Source: CAZMCH01 sp964564735
GTDB lineage: Bacteria > Poribacteria > DTPJ01
Direction: 5' to 3'
NCBI GenBank assembly: GCA_964564735.1
Contig: CAZMCH010000038.1
Coordinates: forward strand, 1-36,078
Length of the DNA stretch: 36,078 nucleotides
Shown: positions 8,104 through 16,611 of the stretch, piece after piece
Layout: every line of letters starts with the position of its first letter
Numbering within the stretch: the first letter of the stretch is position 1
The notes under the pieces: model-generated
Seen by the model: the letters and a program-made list of their open reading frames with translations, nothing else
What the model was told of the DNA's origin: nothing
Database searches by the model: none
Position numbers and translations under genes: made by a program

Positions 8104-8925
8104 ATGGAAGATTATAACATCACTATTTGTTTGAAAAGCAATTTATATATTGGTAGTGGATTCGGCTTTGCGAGGATAGTTGACCTTGTTAGCATTAAAG
8201 ATGAGGAAGGCTTGGTATATATTCCAGCCTCAACTATCAAAGGGAAATTGAAAAGCGTTTGCAGGTACTTCTTTGAAACTTCCATCAATCTCCAATATTA
8301 AACCATTATAAGTAAAATTCTGAATTTCCAAGCATTTATTATTACGATTGGGTAGATTTGGAAAGAAAGACCCACNNNNNNNNNNCGCAAGATCGCCAAA
8401 ACACTTAAAGATGATCCATGTTTTTCACAATGGAAGAGCATAGAAGGCAAAATTTGTGGCAAACACGAAGGCGAAGGATTAGATATTTGTATGCAATTAA
8501 ATCCGCAGGAAAGATGCGTTATTTGCCGATTATTTGGCTCTCCTTATACAGAAGGTAAGTTAATTTTTGGTGATGCTGAATTAGATGAATCTCAGCAAAA
8601 TGAATTTCGTTTACTCCACAAAATAAGTCGCCTTCGTGTTGATAAGCAAAGTGAATTAAGAAATGGAGTTAAGATTTCCAGAAAACTACATATATCGTCG
8701 CCCCAAGCATTATTCAGCATGGAATCTGTATCAAAGGAACTTGCATTCATAGGAACTATAAATGCTAAAGAATTATTAGATAAGCAAGAAAAAGATTTGC
8801 TTATATACGGTCTTAAAATTCTAACGCATATAGGGGGGCAAAAAGCAAGAGGGCTTGGACGAATAGAAAGCATCTGTTGCGAAGAACTTGGCTTGGAGTG
8901 TCGGAGGTTAGCAAATGATGAATAA
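8104..8925 (+). CDS. cas7: Cas7 (Csm3-like RAMP), interrupted by an assembly gap
   Basis: A backbone subunit of the type III effector. The N-terminal piece (8104 to about 8290) has LYIGSGFGFARIVDL and YIPASTIKGKLKSVCR. The Asp of RIVDL sits where Csm3-type RAMPs carry the target-RNA-cleaving Asp. The frame then stops at 8299-8301 and the sequence looks unrelated up to ten Ns (8376-8385). After the gap the frame is open from 8386 with CVICRLFGSPY (CxxCxLFG motif) and the C-terminal glycine-rich GGQKARGLGRIES. The simplest reading is one intact gene whose middle was misassembled or lost in scaffolding. The start follows GGGAGGTG at 8091-8098. The 3' end overlaps csx10 by 11 bases. Confidence 0.8.
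8376..8385. other. Assembly gap (ten Ns)
   Basis: A run of exactly ten Ns inside a Cas7 gene. The true missing length is unknown, and the roughly 75 bases before the gap do not continue the Cas7 frame, so they may be low-quality contig end. Confidence 0.99.
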
Positions 8926-10141
8926 ATACAAAATGATAATAAAACTTGAATCGCCTGTATGTATTGCGCAAAAAAGAGGCACTGGTAACTTCATAGAGAC
9001 TTTAGACTATATTCCGGGTAGCACTATTCGTGGTAGTTTGGCAATGCTTTACATTAAACATTATGGGATTTCAGATACATCAAGACAAAAAGAATTTGAT
9101 GATATTTTCAATAGTGATCAAACTCGCTTTGGGAATTGCTATATCGAAGGGGGTAAAGTAATTCCGTTTACAGCATCTTCATGTAAGTATCATTCGGGCT
9201 TCCATGATCCTCCCAAATGCCATGGTGTTCTGGATACTTTGATCGCAACTGCTAGATATGAATCTCAAGACAATTACTCAATGCCCAAGAAATATGATAA
9301 ATGTGAATACGATCCAAGGGAATGTCAATCAGTAATGGATCGGTTTGGAGGATATTATAAAAATAAAGATGGCTACAAGTCTGTAAAGGTTTCTAAACGA
9401 CTAATAGCGCACACTGCCATTATGGAATCAACAGAAACGGCAGTTCCCGAAACCCTATATACTCAGGAAGTCCTAAATGAAAAGTCAAATGATAGGGATT
9501 CACAAATTTTTAAAGGCATATTTGAAACTTGCGCCAATCCAGATGTCATTTTGAATATGCTTAGACAAGATAATAATACAATATATGTTGGAACGGGAAA
9601 GAGCAGAGGTTTTGGAAAGGTCAACTTAATTATAAAAAGCGATGATGATGTTGCATCTCCATTGTCTGAAAGATTCAATAAACTCAATGAGAAAATAAAT
9701 ATTGAAAATAAATGTTTTTTCTCAGTAACCCTTAATTCTGACGCTATATTGTTGGATGAAATACTAAATTACAAACCAAGAGTGGATACTTGTGACTTTA
9801 TTGAAGCACTAGAAAATTCCAATAACTACCTTGAGTTAAATGACATTAATATATTCAAGGACACCATTGGTAAGTTCCAACACCTTCGGGATTGGGCTTC
9901 CACTCACATTATTACGGGGTGGAATATGGCTCATAAATTGCCAAAGGAAGATGAGATAGCCATTTCCAAAGGCTCTGTATTTCTCTTTTCAATTGATGAA
10001 TCTCTTACCGATAATCAGAAAGATAATCTTTGCAGGATGCTGACTTTGATTGAGCAAGTAGGCATAGGGGAACGTCGTAACGAAGGCTTTGGAAAAATTA
10101 GTATATGCGACGAATTCCATTTGGAGGAAACATTAAAATGA
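8915..10141 (+). CDS. csx10: Csx10 (Cas5-group RAMP of type III-D)
   Basis: A 408-residue protein with the double RAMP layout of Csx10. The N-terminal half has ETLDYIPGSTIRGSLAMLY and glycine loop VGTGKSRGFGKV. The C-terminal half ends with GIGERRNEGFGKISICDEFH, a signature I associate with Csx10. It would cap the 5'-tag end of the crRNA, as Cas5/Csm4 does. Its presence is one of two markers, with csx19, used to assign subtype III-D. GGAGG (8900-8904) precedes the ATG pair at 8915/8918. The stop TGA overlaps the next gene's ATG (ATGA), which suggests translational coupling. Confidence 0.85.
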   Translation: MMNKYKMIIKLESPVCIAQKRGTGNFIETLDYIPGSTIRGSLAMLYIKHYGISDTSRQKEFDDIFNSDQTRFGNCYIEGGKVIPFTASSCKYHSGFHDPPKCHGVLDTLIATARYESQDNYSMPKKYDKCEYDPRECQSVMDRFGGYYKNKDGYKSVKVSKRLIAHTAIMESTETAVPETLYTQEVLNEKSNDRDSQIFKGIFETCANPDVILNMLRQDNNTIYVGTGKSRGFGKVNLIIKSDDDVASPLSERFNKLNEKINIENKCFFSVTLNSDAILLDEILNYKPRVDTCDFIEALENSNNYLELNDINIFKDTIGKFQHLRDWASTHIITGWNMAHKLPKEDEIAISKGSVFLFSIDESLTDNQKDNLCRMLTLIEQVGIGERRNEGFGKISICDEFHLEETLK

Positions 10142-10638
10142 ATGAGCAAGAACAAATAAAATATGCTGTTGAGGTATATATTGACAGAGGAGTAGATTTC
10201 CTTATTGAAGCTGCAAGGAATTTCGTTGATACAAAACATTTGGATAAAAAAATAACTCCTAATCAGATGAATGCCCTAAAATCAATCTATGATAAAAATT
10301 CTAACTGCTTCACTAATCAAAAAGAAGAAATTAAGGAATTTATAGACAAACAAAAAGAAAAGGAAGAGAAGAGAAAAAATAAACCATGGACTGAAGTCGG
10401 AGATGATCTGAAAAAACGAATCTTTGAATTCAGCAATTCAGAGATAGATAAGGTCAAAAACAATATAGAAGAATATAAGCCAAATAATAGTATAGTGCAA
10501 GAGCTATTTGATGGCAAAATCCATGAATCAAACTTATGGATAAAAGGAACATTGGAAAGGTCATTATCTCGTGCAATGTTTAATGCGATCTATACATATT
10601 ATCGTTATAGAAAAGAAATGGAGAGGAGCAAAACATGA
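10138..10638 (+). CDS. Probable type III small subunit (Cas11-like)
   Basis: A 166-residue, charged, apparently all-helical protein (QKEEIKEFIDKQKEKEEKRKN is Lys/Glu rich) lying between csx10 and a cas7. That position and size fit the small subunit that lines the inner face of type III complexes (Cas11/Csm2/Cmr5 group). These subunits diverge fast, so the assignment rests on position, length and helical character rather than on a motif. The ATG at 10138 is chosen over an upstream ATG at 10105 because GGAGG lies just before it and it overlaps the csx10 stop as ATGA. Its own stop overlaps the next ATG in the same way. Confidence 0.65.
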   Translation: MNEQEQIKYAVEVYIDRGVDFLIEAARNFVDTKHLDKKITPNQMNALKSIYDKNSNCFTNQKEEIKEFIDKQKEKEEKRKNKPWTEVGDDLKKRIFEFSNSEIDKVKNNIEEYKPNNSIVQELFDGKIHESNLWIKGTLERSLSRAMFNAIYTYYRYRKEMERSKT

Positions 10639-11444
10639 ATAATATTAAAACCTTTGATAAGCTAGAGAGTCGTTATATTTTCAGAGGTGTTTTGGTATTG
10701 GAAGAAGCAATGCACATTGGCAGTGGAAAAGGTGATGAATTTGCTGACTCCACGTTTGTAAAATCAGGAGATAAATTTTATATTCCGGGATCATCTCTGC
10801 GAGGTGCATTAAGAAGCACAGTAGAAAGGATTGCATATACTCTTCTAGAAAAAAACACATGCCTATTATATGACAAATCTTCACATCCCACATGCGTAAC
10901 TGTAAATCCAGAAGTCATTAAAGATAAAAAGAATGAAGCAGAGATAGTTAAGATTTTGGAAAATAATCTCTGTGATACCTGCAAAGTTTTTGGGTCAACG
11001 CATTTTGCGTCAAAAGTGAAGATCACCGATCTTTATCCTATTAATGGCAATCCCAAAGACAACATCCGATTTGGTGTAGGAATTGATCGTGATACGGAAA
11101 CGGCATCCCAAGGCGCACTTTTCGAGATTCAGGTGTTAGAGAAAGGACATTGTTTTGATTTCGAGTTAATAGCAGAAAATTTATCAGGAAAAACTGAATG
11201 GGGTTTGTTATGTATTGGTCTGCATGAAATGATGCGAGATAAAGCAAATGGTGGGGCGTTCTATATCGGAGCCAAATCTGCTTCTGGACTAGGTAGATGT
11301 CAATTGACTGATTTGAAAATCAGCTATTTTGATATTCAATGTCCTGATTATAATCTAAAAAATTACCTTCTAAATGACAAACTTGGTCAAATAGCAGATG
11401 CAGAAAGCTTCATACAAACGAAGATAACGGAATTCCTGAATTAG
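10635..11444 (+). CDS. cas7: Cas7 (Csm3-like RAMP), second copy
   Basis: A 269-residue Csm3-type subunit: AMHIGSGKGDEFADSTFVK, YIPGSSLRGALRSTVERI, the CDTCKVFGS cysteine motif, FGVGIDRDTETA, and glycine-rich IGAKSASGLGRCQL. The Asp of FADSTF sits where Csm3 has its RNA-cleaving Asp, so this copy probably cuts bound target RNA. It is the shortest and most canonical of the four Cas7 paralogues here. It is coupled to the preceding gene by a 4-base overlap and followed 15 bases later by another cas7. Confidence 0.88.
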   Translation: MNNIKTFDKLESRYIFRGVLVLEEAMHIGSGKGDEFADSTFVKSGDKFYIPGSSLRGALRSTVERIAYTLLEKNTCLLYDKSSHPTCVTVNPEVIKDKKNEAEIVKILENNLCDTCKVFGSTHFASKVKITDLYPINGNPKDNIRFGVGIDRDTETASQGALFEIQVLEKGHCFDFELIAENLSGKTEWGLLCIGLHEMMRDKANGGAFYIGAKSASGLGRCQLTDLKISYFDIQCPDYNLKNYLLNDKLGQIADAESFIQTKITEFLN

Positions 11445-11459
11445 AAACGGAGGGGAAAA

Positions 11460-12497
11460 ATGTTAAAGAAACTCATCAATGAATGCCGTCTAACATTGAC
11501 TTTGGAAACAAAGGGACCTTTTATAATAAAAGATGGGAGATATGAAAAGAAAAAAGATGAAAAGATAAAGGACAAAAAGCAAGATAAGGAGTCAAAAGAT
11601 TCACCCGCTGATAGCATCCCTATCTTTAGGGGTGATATAACTGATAATATAAAGAAAAGTTTGAAGTCCGCAACAGAAGCAGTAGAATCAGAATGCTTTA
11701 TCCCTGGAACATCACTTCGTGGGGTAATACGATCTTATGCAGAGAAAATTGCAAGGACTGTCAGTGATGAAAATGACTCGATATGTTGTGATCCATTTGA
11801 TACGGATATTGAAACACCATCTCCGAAAGCCTCATGCTCCAAATACTTGGATAAATATCCGCCTAAAAATGATAAAAAACCATATTCCAAATCATGTGTT
11901 ATATGCAAGCTTTTTGGTTGCACAGCTACTGCCAGCAGAATCCAGATTCATGATAGTAAGACAATAAAAACAGGATGCGCTGTTACTCGTGATGGAATCG
12001 GGATTGATCGATTTACAGGTGGTAACAGTAGTGGGGCAAAATTTATTAATCTCGTTTTGGAAGGCTATACCTTTACAAATGAAATCACAATCCGCAACTT
12101 TGAATTATGGCAATTGGGATTGCTGGCTTATGTCCTTCGAGACCTTGAAAATGAGCTAATCCCGCTAGGTTCAGGAAAATCAAAGGGATTTGGACGTGTG
12201 AAAGGCACAGTTAGCGATATAAAATTGGCTTATTATAAAGATAAATCAAATAAGCTTAAAGGCATAGGTGAGTTATGTAGTGATGAGGTATATGGGTTTA
12301 TAAGTGTTCCAGTTGATATAGATTTAACACCTTTATCCGAACCTGAATGGGATTATCGAAAGATATTCACTGTTGAGTCAAATGACGAGATTGCTAATAG
12401 CCCTTTCTGGAGGGCATGTGCGAAAGCATGGAACGATTCAATACCTATGTTTAAGACGATCTCTCAACTTAGACAAGGAGATAATCAAAATGGCTAA
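11460..12497 (+). CDS. cas7: Cas7 (RAMP) with a charged insertion, third copy
   Basis: A 345-residue RAMP subunit with IPGTSLRGVIRSYAEKIAR, CVICKLFGCTATASR, RDGIGIDRFTGG and the glycine loop LGSGKSKGFGRVKG. Between the first strand (KGPFII) and PGTSLRG lies a lysine/aspartate-rich stretch (about residues 25-50) that standard Csm3 lacks. It lies close to where the catalytic loop would be, and an ADSIP segment follows. A C-terminal extension (about residues 265-345) has no recognised motif. The gene starts after GGAGGGG and overlaps csx19 by 8 bases. Confidence 0.85.
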   Translation: MLKKLINECRLTLTLETKGPFIIKDGRYEKKKDEKIKDKKQDKESKDSPADSIPIFRGDITDNIKKSLKSATEAVESECFIPGTSLRGVIRSYAEKIARTVSDENDSICCDPFDTDIETPSPKASCSKYLDKYPPKNDKKPYSKSCVICKLFGCTATASRIQIHDSKTIKTGCAVTRDGIGIDRFTGGNSSGAKFINLVLEGYTFTNEITIRNFELWQLGLLAYVLRDLENELIPLGSGKSKGFGRVKGTVSDIKLAYYKDKSNKLKGIGELCSDEVYGFISVPVDIDLTPLSEPEWDYRKIFTVESNDEIANSPFWRACAKAWNDSIPMFKTISQLRQGDNQNG

Positions 12498-13008
12498 AAT
12501 CGGGTATAAAAAAGGCATAAATGAACTAAAATTCAATGATTATATCAATAGAGATCGGTTTACGTATGCGATTCTCGAAAAAACAGATGAACTGATCTTC
12601 GATAAATTAAAGAAAATTGACATTAATAATTTTTCTATCTGTAAAAAAGGAAGACTATTTGGCAAAGAAACGGAATTAAAGTGGCAAAAAAGGCAAAATG
12701 GATTGCATATAGTGATAATAACAGATGAACCAGATATTCCATCATGGGTTGATGACTATCCCTGCAATCTTGAGCCTATACCACAAACTCGGTCAATATA
12801 CCTTTGGGGAGAACACTTGAAAGATAAAGATAACGAATGGTATGAGAAGCAGATACCAAAGATATTGGAATATCCAATAGACCATCAAGATTCAAAAAAT
12901 CGTGTAAAACTAAAAGTGCAGGAATATAAATTAAAGAGAAAATCTGAAGACGACGAACCTGTATCAATTATACATCGCTTTGTCGGAATAGAGGAGGATA
13001 AGACATGA
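12490..13008 (+). CDS. csx19: Csx19 family protein
   Basis: A 172-residue protein resembling the Csx19 family, found with type III-D systems. The recognisable features are CKKGRLFGKETELKWQKRQNG (RLFG...E...W pattern) and the later SIYLWGEHL. It is a subunit of III-D complexes but no catalytic residue is known or visible. The ATG at 12490 is preferred over 12373 because the longer form would overlap the preceding cas7 by over 100 bases, and AAGGAG lies at 12475-12480. The stop overlaps the next ATG (ATGA). Confidence 0.75.
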   Translation: MAKIGYKKGINELKFNDYINRDRFTYAILEKTDELIFDKLKKIDINNFSICKKGRLFGKETELKWQKRQNGLHIVIITDEPDIPSWVDDYPCNLEPIPQTRSIYLWGEHLKDKDNEWYEKQIPKILEYPIDHQDSKNRVKLKVQEYKLKRKSEDDEPVSIIHRFVGIEEDKT

Positions 13009-14429
13009 ATCCTTATAATTTTGTGCCGTTTCCTAATGGCATAACTCGTAACAAGATGACAAATTATCATGGAAGGCTGAATCCATCATCCATAAGCGGA
13101 TACATGGAATGTGAGCTTGAAACAAAGACGAAAATTTGCATAAAAGGCTCTGATGGCAATCCATTCTGGAAAGATGGAGAGCAACCAATAATTCCGGGGT
13201 CATCCATTCGTGGCATGATAAGAACCGTCTGTGAGGTTATCGGTGGTGGCTGTGGATATAAGATAGAAAAAGATTATGGCGAGATAAAAGATTGCAAATT
13301 CCCAGAACCTGATCTTGATTATGATCATAATCTCGAAGCTTGCAACAAAGTAATTGAGACCGAACTGAAAAAGTATCCTCCTGAACAAAAAGCTGAGAGG
13401 ATAAAGCAAAGATTTAAGGTATGCCCAATTTGCTCATTATTTGGCTTTACTGCCGATGAGGTTGTTTTTGCTAGTCGTATAAATATCCATGATACAGAAC
13501 CATCAAAGAATAAAAATGTTAGCAAGAAGAAACTTGATATAAAGCAACTGATGGGTCCTCATCCTCATCGCCGATCCTTCTACTTTAAATCATATAATGC
13601 TGATAAGCCAACTGAAGGAGGAGAATATTTAGGACGCAAATTTTACTTACATGCCGATCCCAGAAACATATTTGCTCATATAGAAGAAGCTAAAGGAGTT
13701 CCTATAACTATTGTCAATGAGGAAGCAAAGTTTCATTTTAGGGTAGATTTTGAGAATCTTGAAGAATCTGAACTTGATATGTTTATTTTTGCTTTAGTAT
13801 TAGAGAAGGATTGGTGCCATAAATTAGGCTATGGCAAACCATTTGGTTTGGGTAGCATTAAAATCTCCATAATATCTCTTCAAGAGCGCAACCATGATTA
13901 TTACAAGGATTTTTCTCAATGTGACTTCATAGATAAAACAAGTGATATTCAAAGCCATATTGATAGATTTAACGATCAGCTAAAAAATGCAAGTTTTTAT
14001 GATGGGCTAAAAACCCTTATGGCGTATAATCCTAATAACCCAAATTGGCTAGGATATCCGCCGGGTTATTGGTTGACTGATCATCATGACGGAACAATTG
14101 AATGCTATAATGAATCAAAAGAGGCTAGAAAAGCAGAAGAAAAGCTGAAAAAAGATGCAGATGAACAAATAAAAAAAGAGAAAGAATTAAATAAAGAAAA
14201 AGGGAAAAAACCTAAACCAGAACCACCAAAATCTGCTTCATTTGAGGAAAAACTAATTATTACAAAGAAAGATGATAAAAACAGGGTTTTTGTTGAGTTT
14301 AAGGGTGCAGAAATCCAAGTCACCAGTGGAAGCACTTACGGACTCGCAGTAGGGCAAAAAATTAAGGTAGAGATCACTAAAATTGGCGATAAGATTACGA
14401 ATGTTACTTACAAAGGCAAAGCAAAATAG
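13005..14429 (+). CDS. Large Cas7-like RAMP (TIGR03986-type) with a C-terminal extension
   Basis: A 474-residue RAMP protein. The N-terminus NFVPFPNG...NYHGRLNPSSISGYMECELETKT and IPGSSIRGMIRTVCEVIGG match the TIGR03986 family of CRISPR RAMPs. CPICSLFGF is the shared cysteine motif and LGYGKPFGLGSIKI the glycine loop. No Asp is evident in the usual catalytic loop (GSDGNPFWKDGEQ is the local sequence), so it may be structural. After about residue 365 come a charged helical linker (EARKAEEKLKKDADEQIKKE) and a short terminal segment (about 411-474) of alternating strands that could be a small beta-barrel of OB or cold-shock type. That last point is inference from pattern alone. Confidence 0.82.
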   Translation: MNPYNFVPFPNGITRNKMTNYHGRLNPSSISGYMECELETKTKICIKGSDGNPFWKDGEQPIIPGSSIRGMIRTVCEVIGGGCGYKIEKDYGEIKDCKFPEPDLDYDHNLEACNKVIETELKKYPPEQKAERIKQRFKVCPICSLFGFTADEVVFASRINIHDTEPSKNKNVSKKKLDIKQLMGPHPHRRSFYFKSYNADKPTEGGEYLGRKFYLHADPRNIFAHIEEAKGVPITIVNEEAKFHFRVDFENLEESELDMFIFALVLEKDWCHKLGYGKPFGLGSIKISIISLQERNHDYYKDFSQCDFIDKTSDIQSHIDRFNDQLKNASFYDGLKTLMAYNPNNPNWLGYPPGYWLTDHHDGTIECYNESKEARKAEEKLKKDADEQIKKEKELNKEKGKKPKPEPPKSASFEEKLIITKKDDKNRVFVEFKGAEIQVTSGSTYGLAVGQKIKVEITKIGDKITNVTYKGKAK

Positions 14430-14441
14430 GAGAATCAAAAG

Positions 14442-15136
14442 ATGAAAAAGCTAATTATTACAACAGTTGGAACGTCTGCGTTGGAAAATTATAAAAAAAA
14501 TATACTGCTGACGATTTCAAAAGGGATATTGAAAACGAAGAAGAGGGCTTTGAAAATAAGGTAAAAGAAGGCGCATCCAAAAATCTAAAACGAAATTTAG
14601 ATGCCTATTATAATAATGACAAAGCCATTAGTCTTCGCAAATGCCTATCCGCCGAAATGGCAAGCCTTGTGGCAATGGATGGCAATGAGGGTATTGGCGA
14701 TATAACATCTGAGGACATGATCGCTTTATTATACTCAAAGACACCAGATGGAAAAGTCTGCGCCGAAATAAACGCCGAAGCGATCAAACATAAATGGCAG
14801 ATTGAACCTGACATGAAAGAAGTAGCTGGATTAGACCCAGACAAGCCTGAAATCTTTGCTACAGAAGGATTAAAAAACCTGATTGATATATCACGGAATT
14901 TGCTTGTTGAGTATTCTGGTGGAGATTATGACAGATATTTTAATATAACAGGCGGATATAAGGGCGCTATTCCTATCCAGACATTACAGGCTATAATGAA
15001 AAACGTGCCTATCATATACCTGTTTGAAAACTCCAAAGGTTTTATAAAAATAGAACTTACATGCAAAGGGATAAAAGGATCGGTAACTACTGATGCGAAA
15101 ACTGAAGTTTTTGCATACGATATGCAATTAGGATGA
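14442..15136 (+). pseudogene. CARF-family protein (APE2256/TIGR02619-like), frameshifted at an A8 run
   Basis: The ATG at 14442 (after AGGAG) encodes MKKLIITTVGTSALENYKK, a classic CARF N-terminus. The frame then fails at eight As (14483-14490) and reaches a stop at 14562-14564. One extra A would restore a single 231-residue product continuing KYTADDFKRDIENEEEG and ending ...FAYDMQLG. It carries FNITGGYKGAIP (about residues 167-178), the CARF ligand-loop signature of the Cas_APE2256 family, some archaeal members of which are ring nucleases. No HEPN, PIN or other effector domain is present. It could sense or degrade cyclic oligoadenylate, or act as a sensor for the membrane protein encoded 4 bases downstream. 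A sequencing error, a real mutation or transcriptional slippage could each explain the shift. Confidence 0.8.
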
Positions 15137-15140
15137 TCTT

Positions 15141-16319
15141 ATGAAAGCTTATGAGGATTTTATAGCAGTCAGTTACGACAATTATCGCAAACCAATAGAA
15201 GAGTTATTCGATGAAGAATGGGGTTTCAACTTCTACTATTTTCCAAGAGAAAGCATTGAATTCATAAAAGGAAGAAAATGCTTCCATAAAACGCTATATG
15301 AGCTTCTTAAAACTTATGAAAATTTCTTCAATGAGAAAGGCTTGCGAGAAAGATACTTGTTGGTTTATTGCCAGATTTACTATTGCTTTTCCCTTATCCT
15401 CAAAAAATGGGGAACTGAACTTGACGAAAGAAATGATAAAATCGGTCAAGAATGGAGTGATCAAGTAAAGGATTGGATCCGCAGAAAATGGCTCCGCATT
15501 TGCATCGAATCAGAATCCAACCCAGACATTAAATCCATTTTTGAGGCAAACCTTATTGATCCAAAAGGTAAGATAGATGCAGAAAAGCAAATTGATGAAA
15601 TGCTATTTGATAGGCAGGAACTAAAGTCAGAATTTGCAGACCAAAAATGGAAATCCCATCTTGATATTGTTTCTATTTGGCTTCTTCAGCGATACAATCT
15701 AAAGCTTGCATGGGGACTATCTATAAATATGCCAATTTCAGTTATAATCAGGAATATTATAATAGCCCTCATGATCCTTTACCCCCCAATAATTATCTTT
15801 GGTTTTTTCAGAACAATTATTTTCAGTTTATACGCTCTTTTTGTAATTTTTCTTTTTGCAGTTTTTGTTGGTAGATCGATCCTATTGTTAAGAATTCTCC
15901 TTCCAAGATTAATTGCAGGCATTATCATTGGGTATCTGCCATTATTTTTCAATGATACCCCATGGAAAATATTAGAAAAAATGCTCGATGACCCAAGATT
16001 AGGGATTATTACCGTAGTTCTCGCTTTAATCTTTTCGTTTCTTTATGTATTCAACGAAATATATAAAACCGTAAAAGACATACGTATTGCGTGTGGTAGG
16101 ACATTGCTAATTTATTCAATGGGATTAATTGAGTCATTCGCTATCGGTGCTGTTCTTTTAGACATAATAACGCAATTCTTTTGTATTGAAGCAAATACTA
16201 TAGGTTTGTTTGGCTATATATGCCCAAAGATACTATATATATATTTTCCATCAGCCCTTTTTATCGGTTTCTTTACACAAATGATGTGGCAAGAAAAACC
16301 CATTACCTATCCAATTTAA
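15141..16319 (+). CDS. Unrecognised six-helix membrane protein in the CRISPR operon
   Basis: A 392-residue protein that I do not recognise. Residues 1-190 are soluble, charged and mostly helical with many aromatics (FNFYYFPRESIEFIKGRK, RYLLVYCQIYYCFSLILKKW, KDWIRRKWLRI). Residues about 200-381 hold roughly six hydrophobic segments (about 200-222, 225-247, 248-270, 287-307, 321-345, 360-381). The loop FFNDTPWKILEKMLDDPRLG lies between segments 3 and 4. No CorA GMN motif, CARF domain or signal peptide is seen. It starts 4 bases after the CARF stop and ends 5 bases before cas2, so it is embedded in the operon. The inferred role is a membrane effector (pore or depolariser) triggered through the CARF partner or by binding the messenger directly. 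Confidence 0.75.
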   Translation: MKAYEDFIAVSYDNYRKPIEELFDEEWGFNFYYFPRESIEFIKGRKCFHKTLYELLKTYENFFNEKGLRERYLLVYCQIYYCFSLILKKWGTELDERNDKIGQEWSDQVKDWIRRKWLRICIESESNPDIKSIFEANLIDPKGKIDAEKQIDEMLFDRQELKSEFADQKWKSHLDIVSIWLLQRYNLKLAWGLSINMPISVIIRNIIIALMILYPPIIIFGFFRTIIFSLYALFVIFLFAVFVGRSILLLRILLPRLIAGIIIGYLPLFFNDTPWKILEKMLDDPRLGIITVVLALIFSFLYVFNEIYKTVKDIRIACGRTLLIYSMGLIESFAIGAVLLDIITQFFCIEANTIGLFGYICPKILYIYFPSALFIGFFTQMMWQEKPITYPI

Positions 16320-16324
16320 CAACC

Positions 16325-16600
16325 ATGTTTCACGCAATCTCTTATGACATATCAGACGACAGCAGAAGGAACTCAGTGAGTAAGATACTTGAAAGCTACG
16401 GCACACGTATCCAATATAGCCTGTTTGAGTGCAATCTGGATACAGACAGACTCACTGAACTTCTGCAAAAGCTAGAGGCAATCATAAATGCTGACGAGGA
16501 CAGCCTGCGCTGTTATTCTTTGTGCAACGCATGTCTGGAAAATATCAGGCGAATCGGTGGTCTGCCCATTACCAATGATTCCGCATTTTTTATCACCTAA
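16325..16600 (+). CDS. cas2: Cas2
   Basis: A 91-residue Cas2: MFHAISYDISDDSRRNSVSKILESYG followed by RIQYSLFECNLD. The YDISDD and variable-length QYSLFE segments are the family landmarks. It bridges two Cas1 dimers during spacer integration. The ATG at 16325 begins directly at the first beta-strand. The longer frame from 16220 would run over the membrane protein gene. No strong Shine-Dalgarno is visible, so translation may be coupled to the gene ending 5 bases upstream. RT-cas1 follows after 11 bases. Confidence 0.93.
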   Translation: MFHAISYDISDDSRRNSVSKILESYGTRIQYSLFECNLDTDRLTELLQKLEAIINADEDSLRCYSLCNACLENIRRIGGLPITNDSAFFIT

Positions 16601-16611
16601 AGGATAGCATT

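Noticed and set aside
6492..14429. Subtype III-B (Cmr) assignment suggested by the Cmr2-like Cas10 N-terminus
   Set aside because: Csx10 and Csx19 markers and Csm3-like Cas7 copies fit III-D better; no Cmr1, Cmr3 or Cmr5 was recognised.
15141..16319. Known CRISPR membrane effectors (CorA-type, Cam1, Csx23) as the identity of the membrane protein
   Set aside because: No GMN motif, no fused CARF domain, wrong length and number of membrane segments for each.
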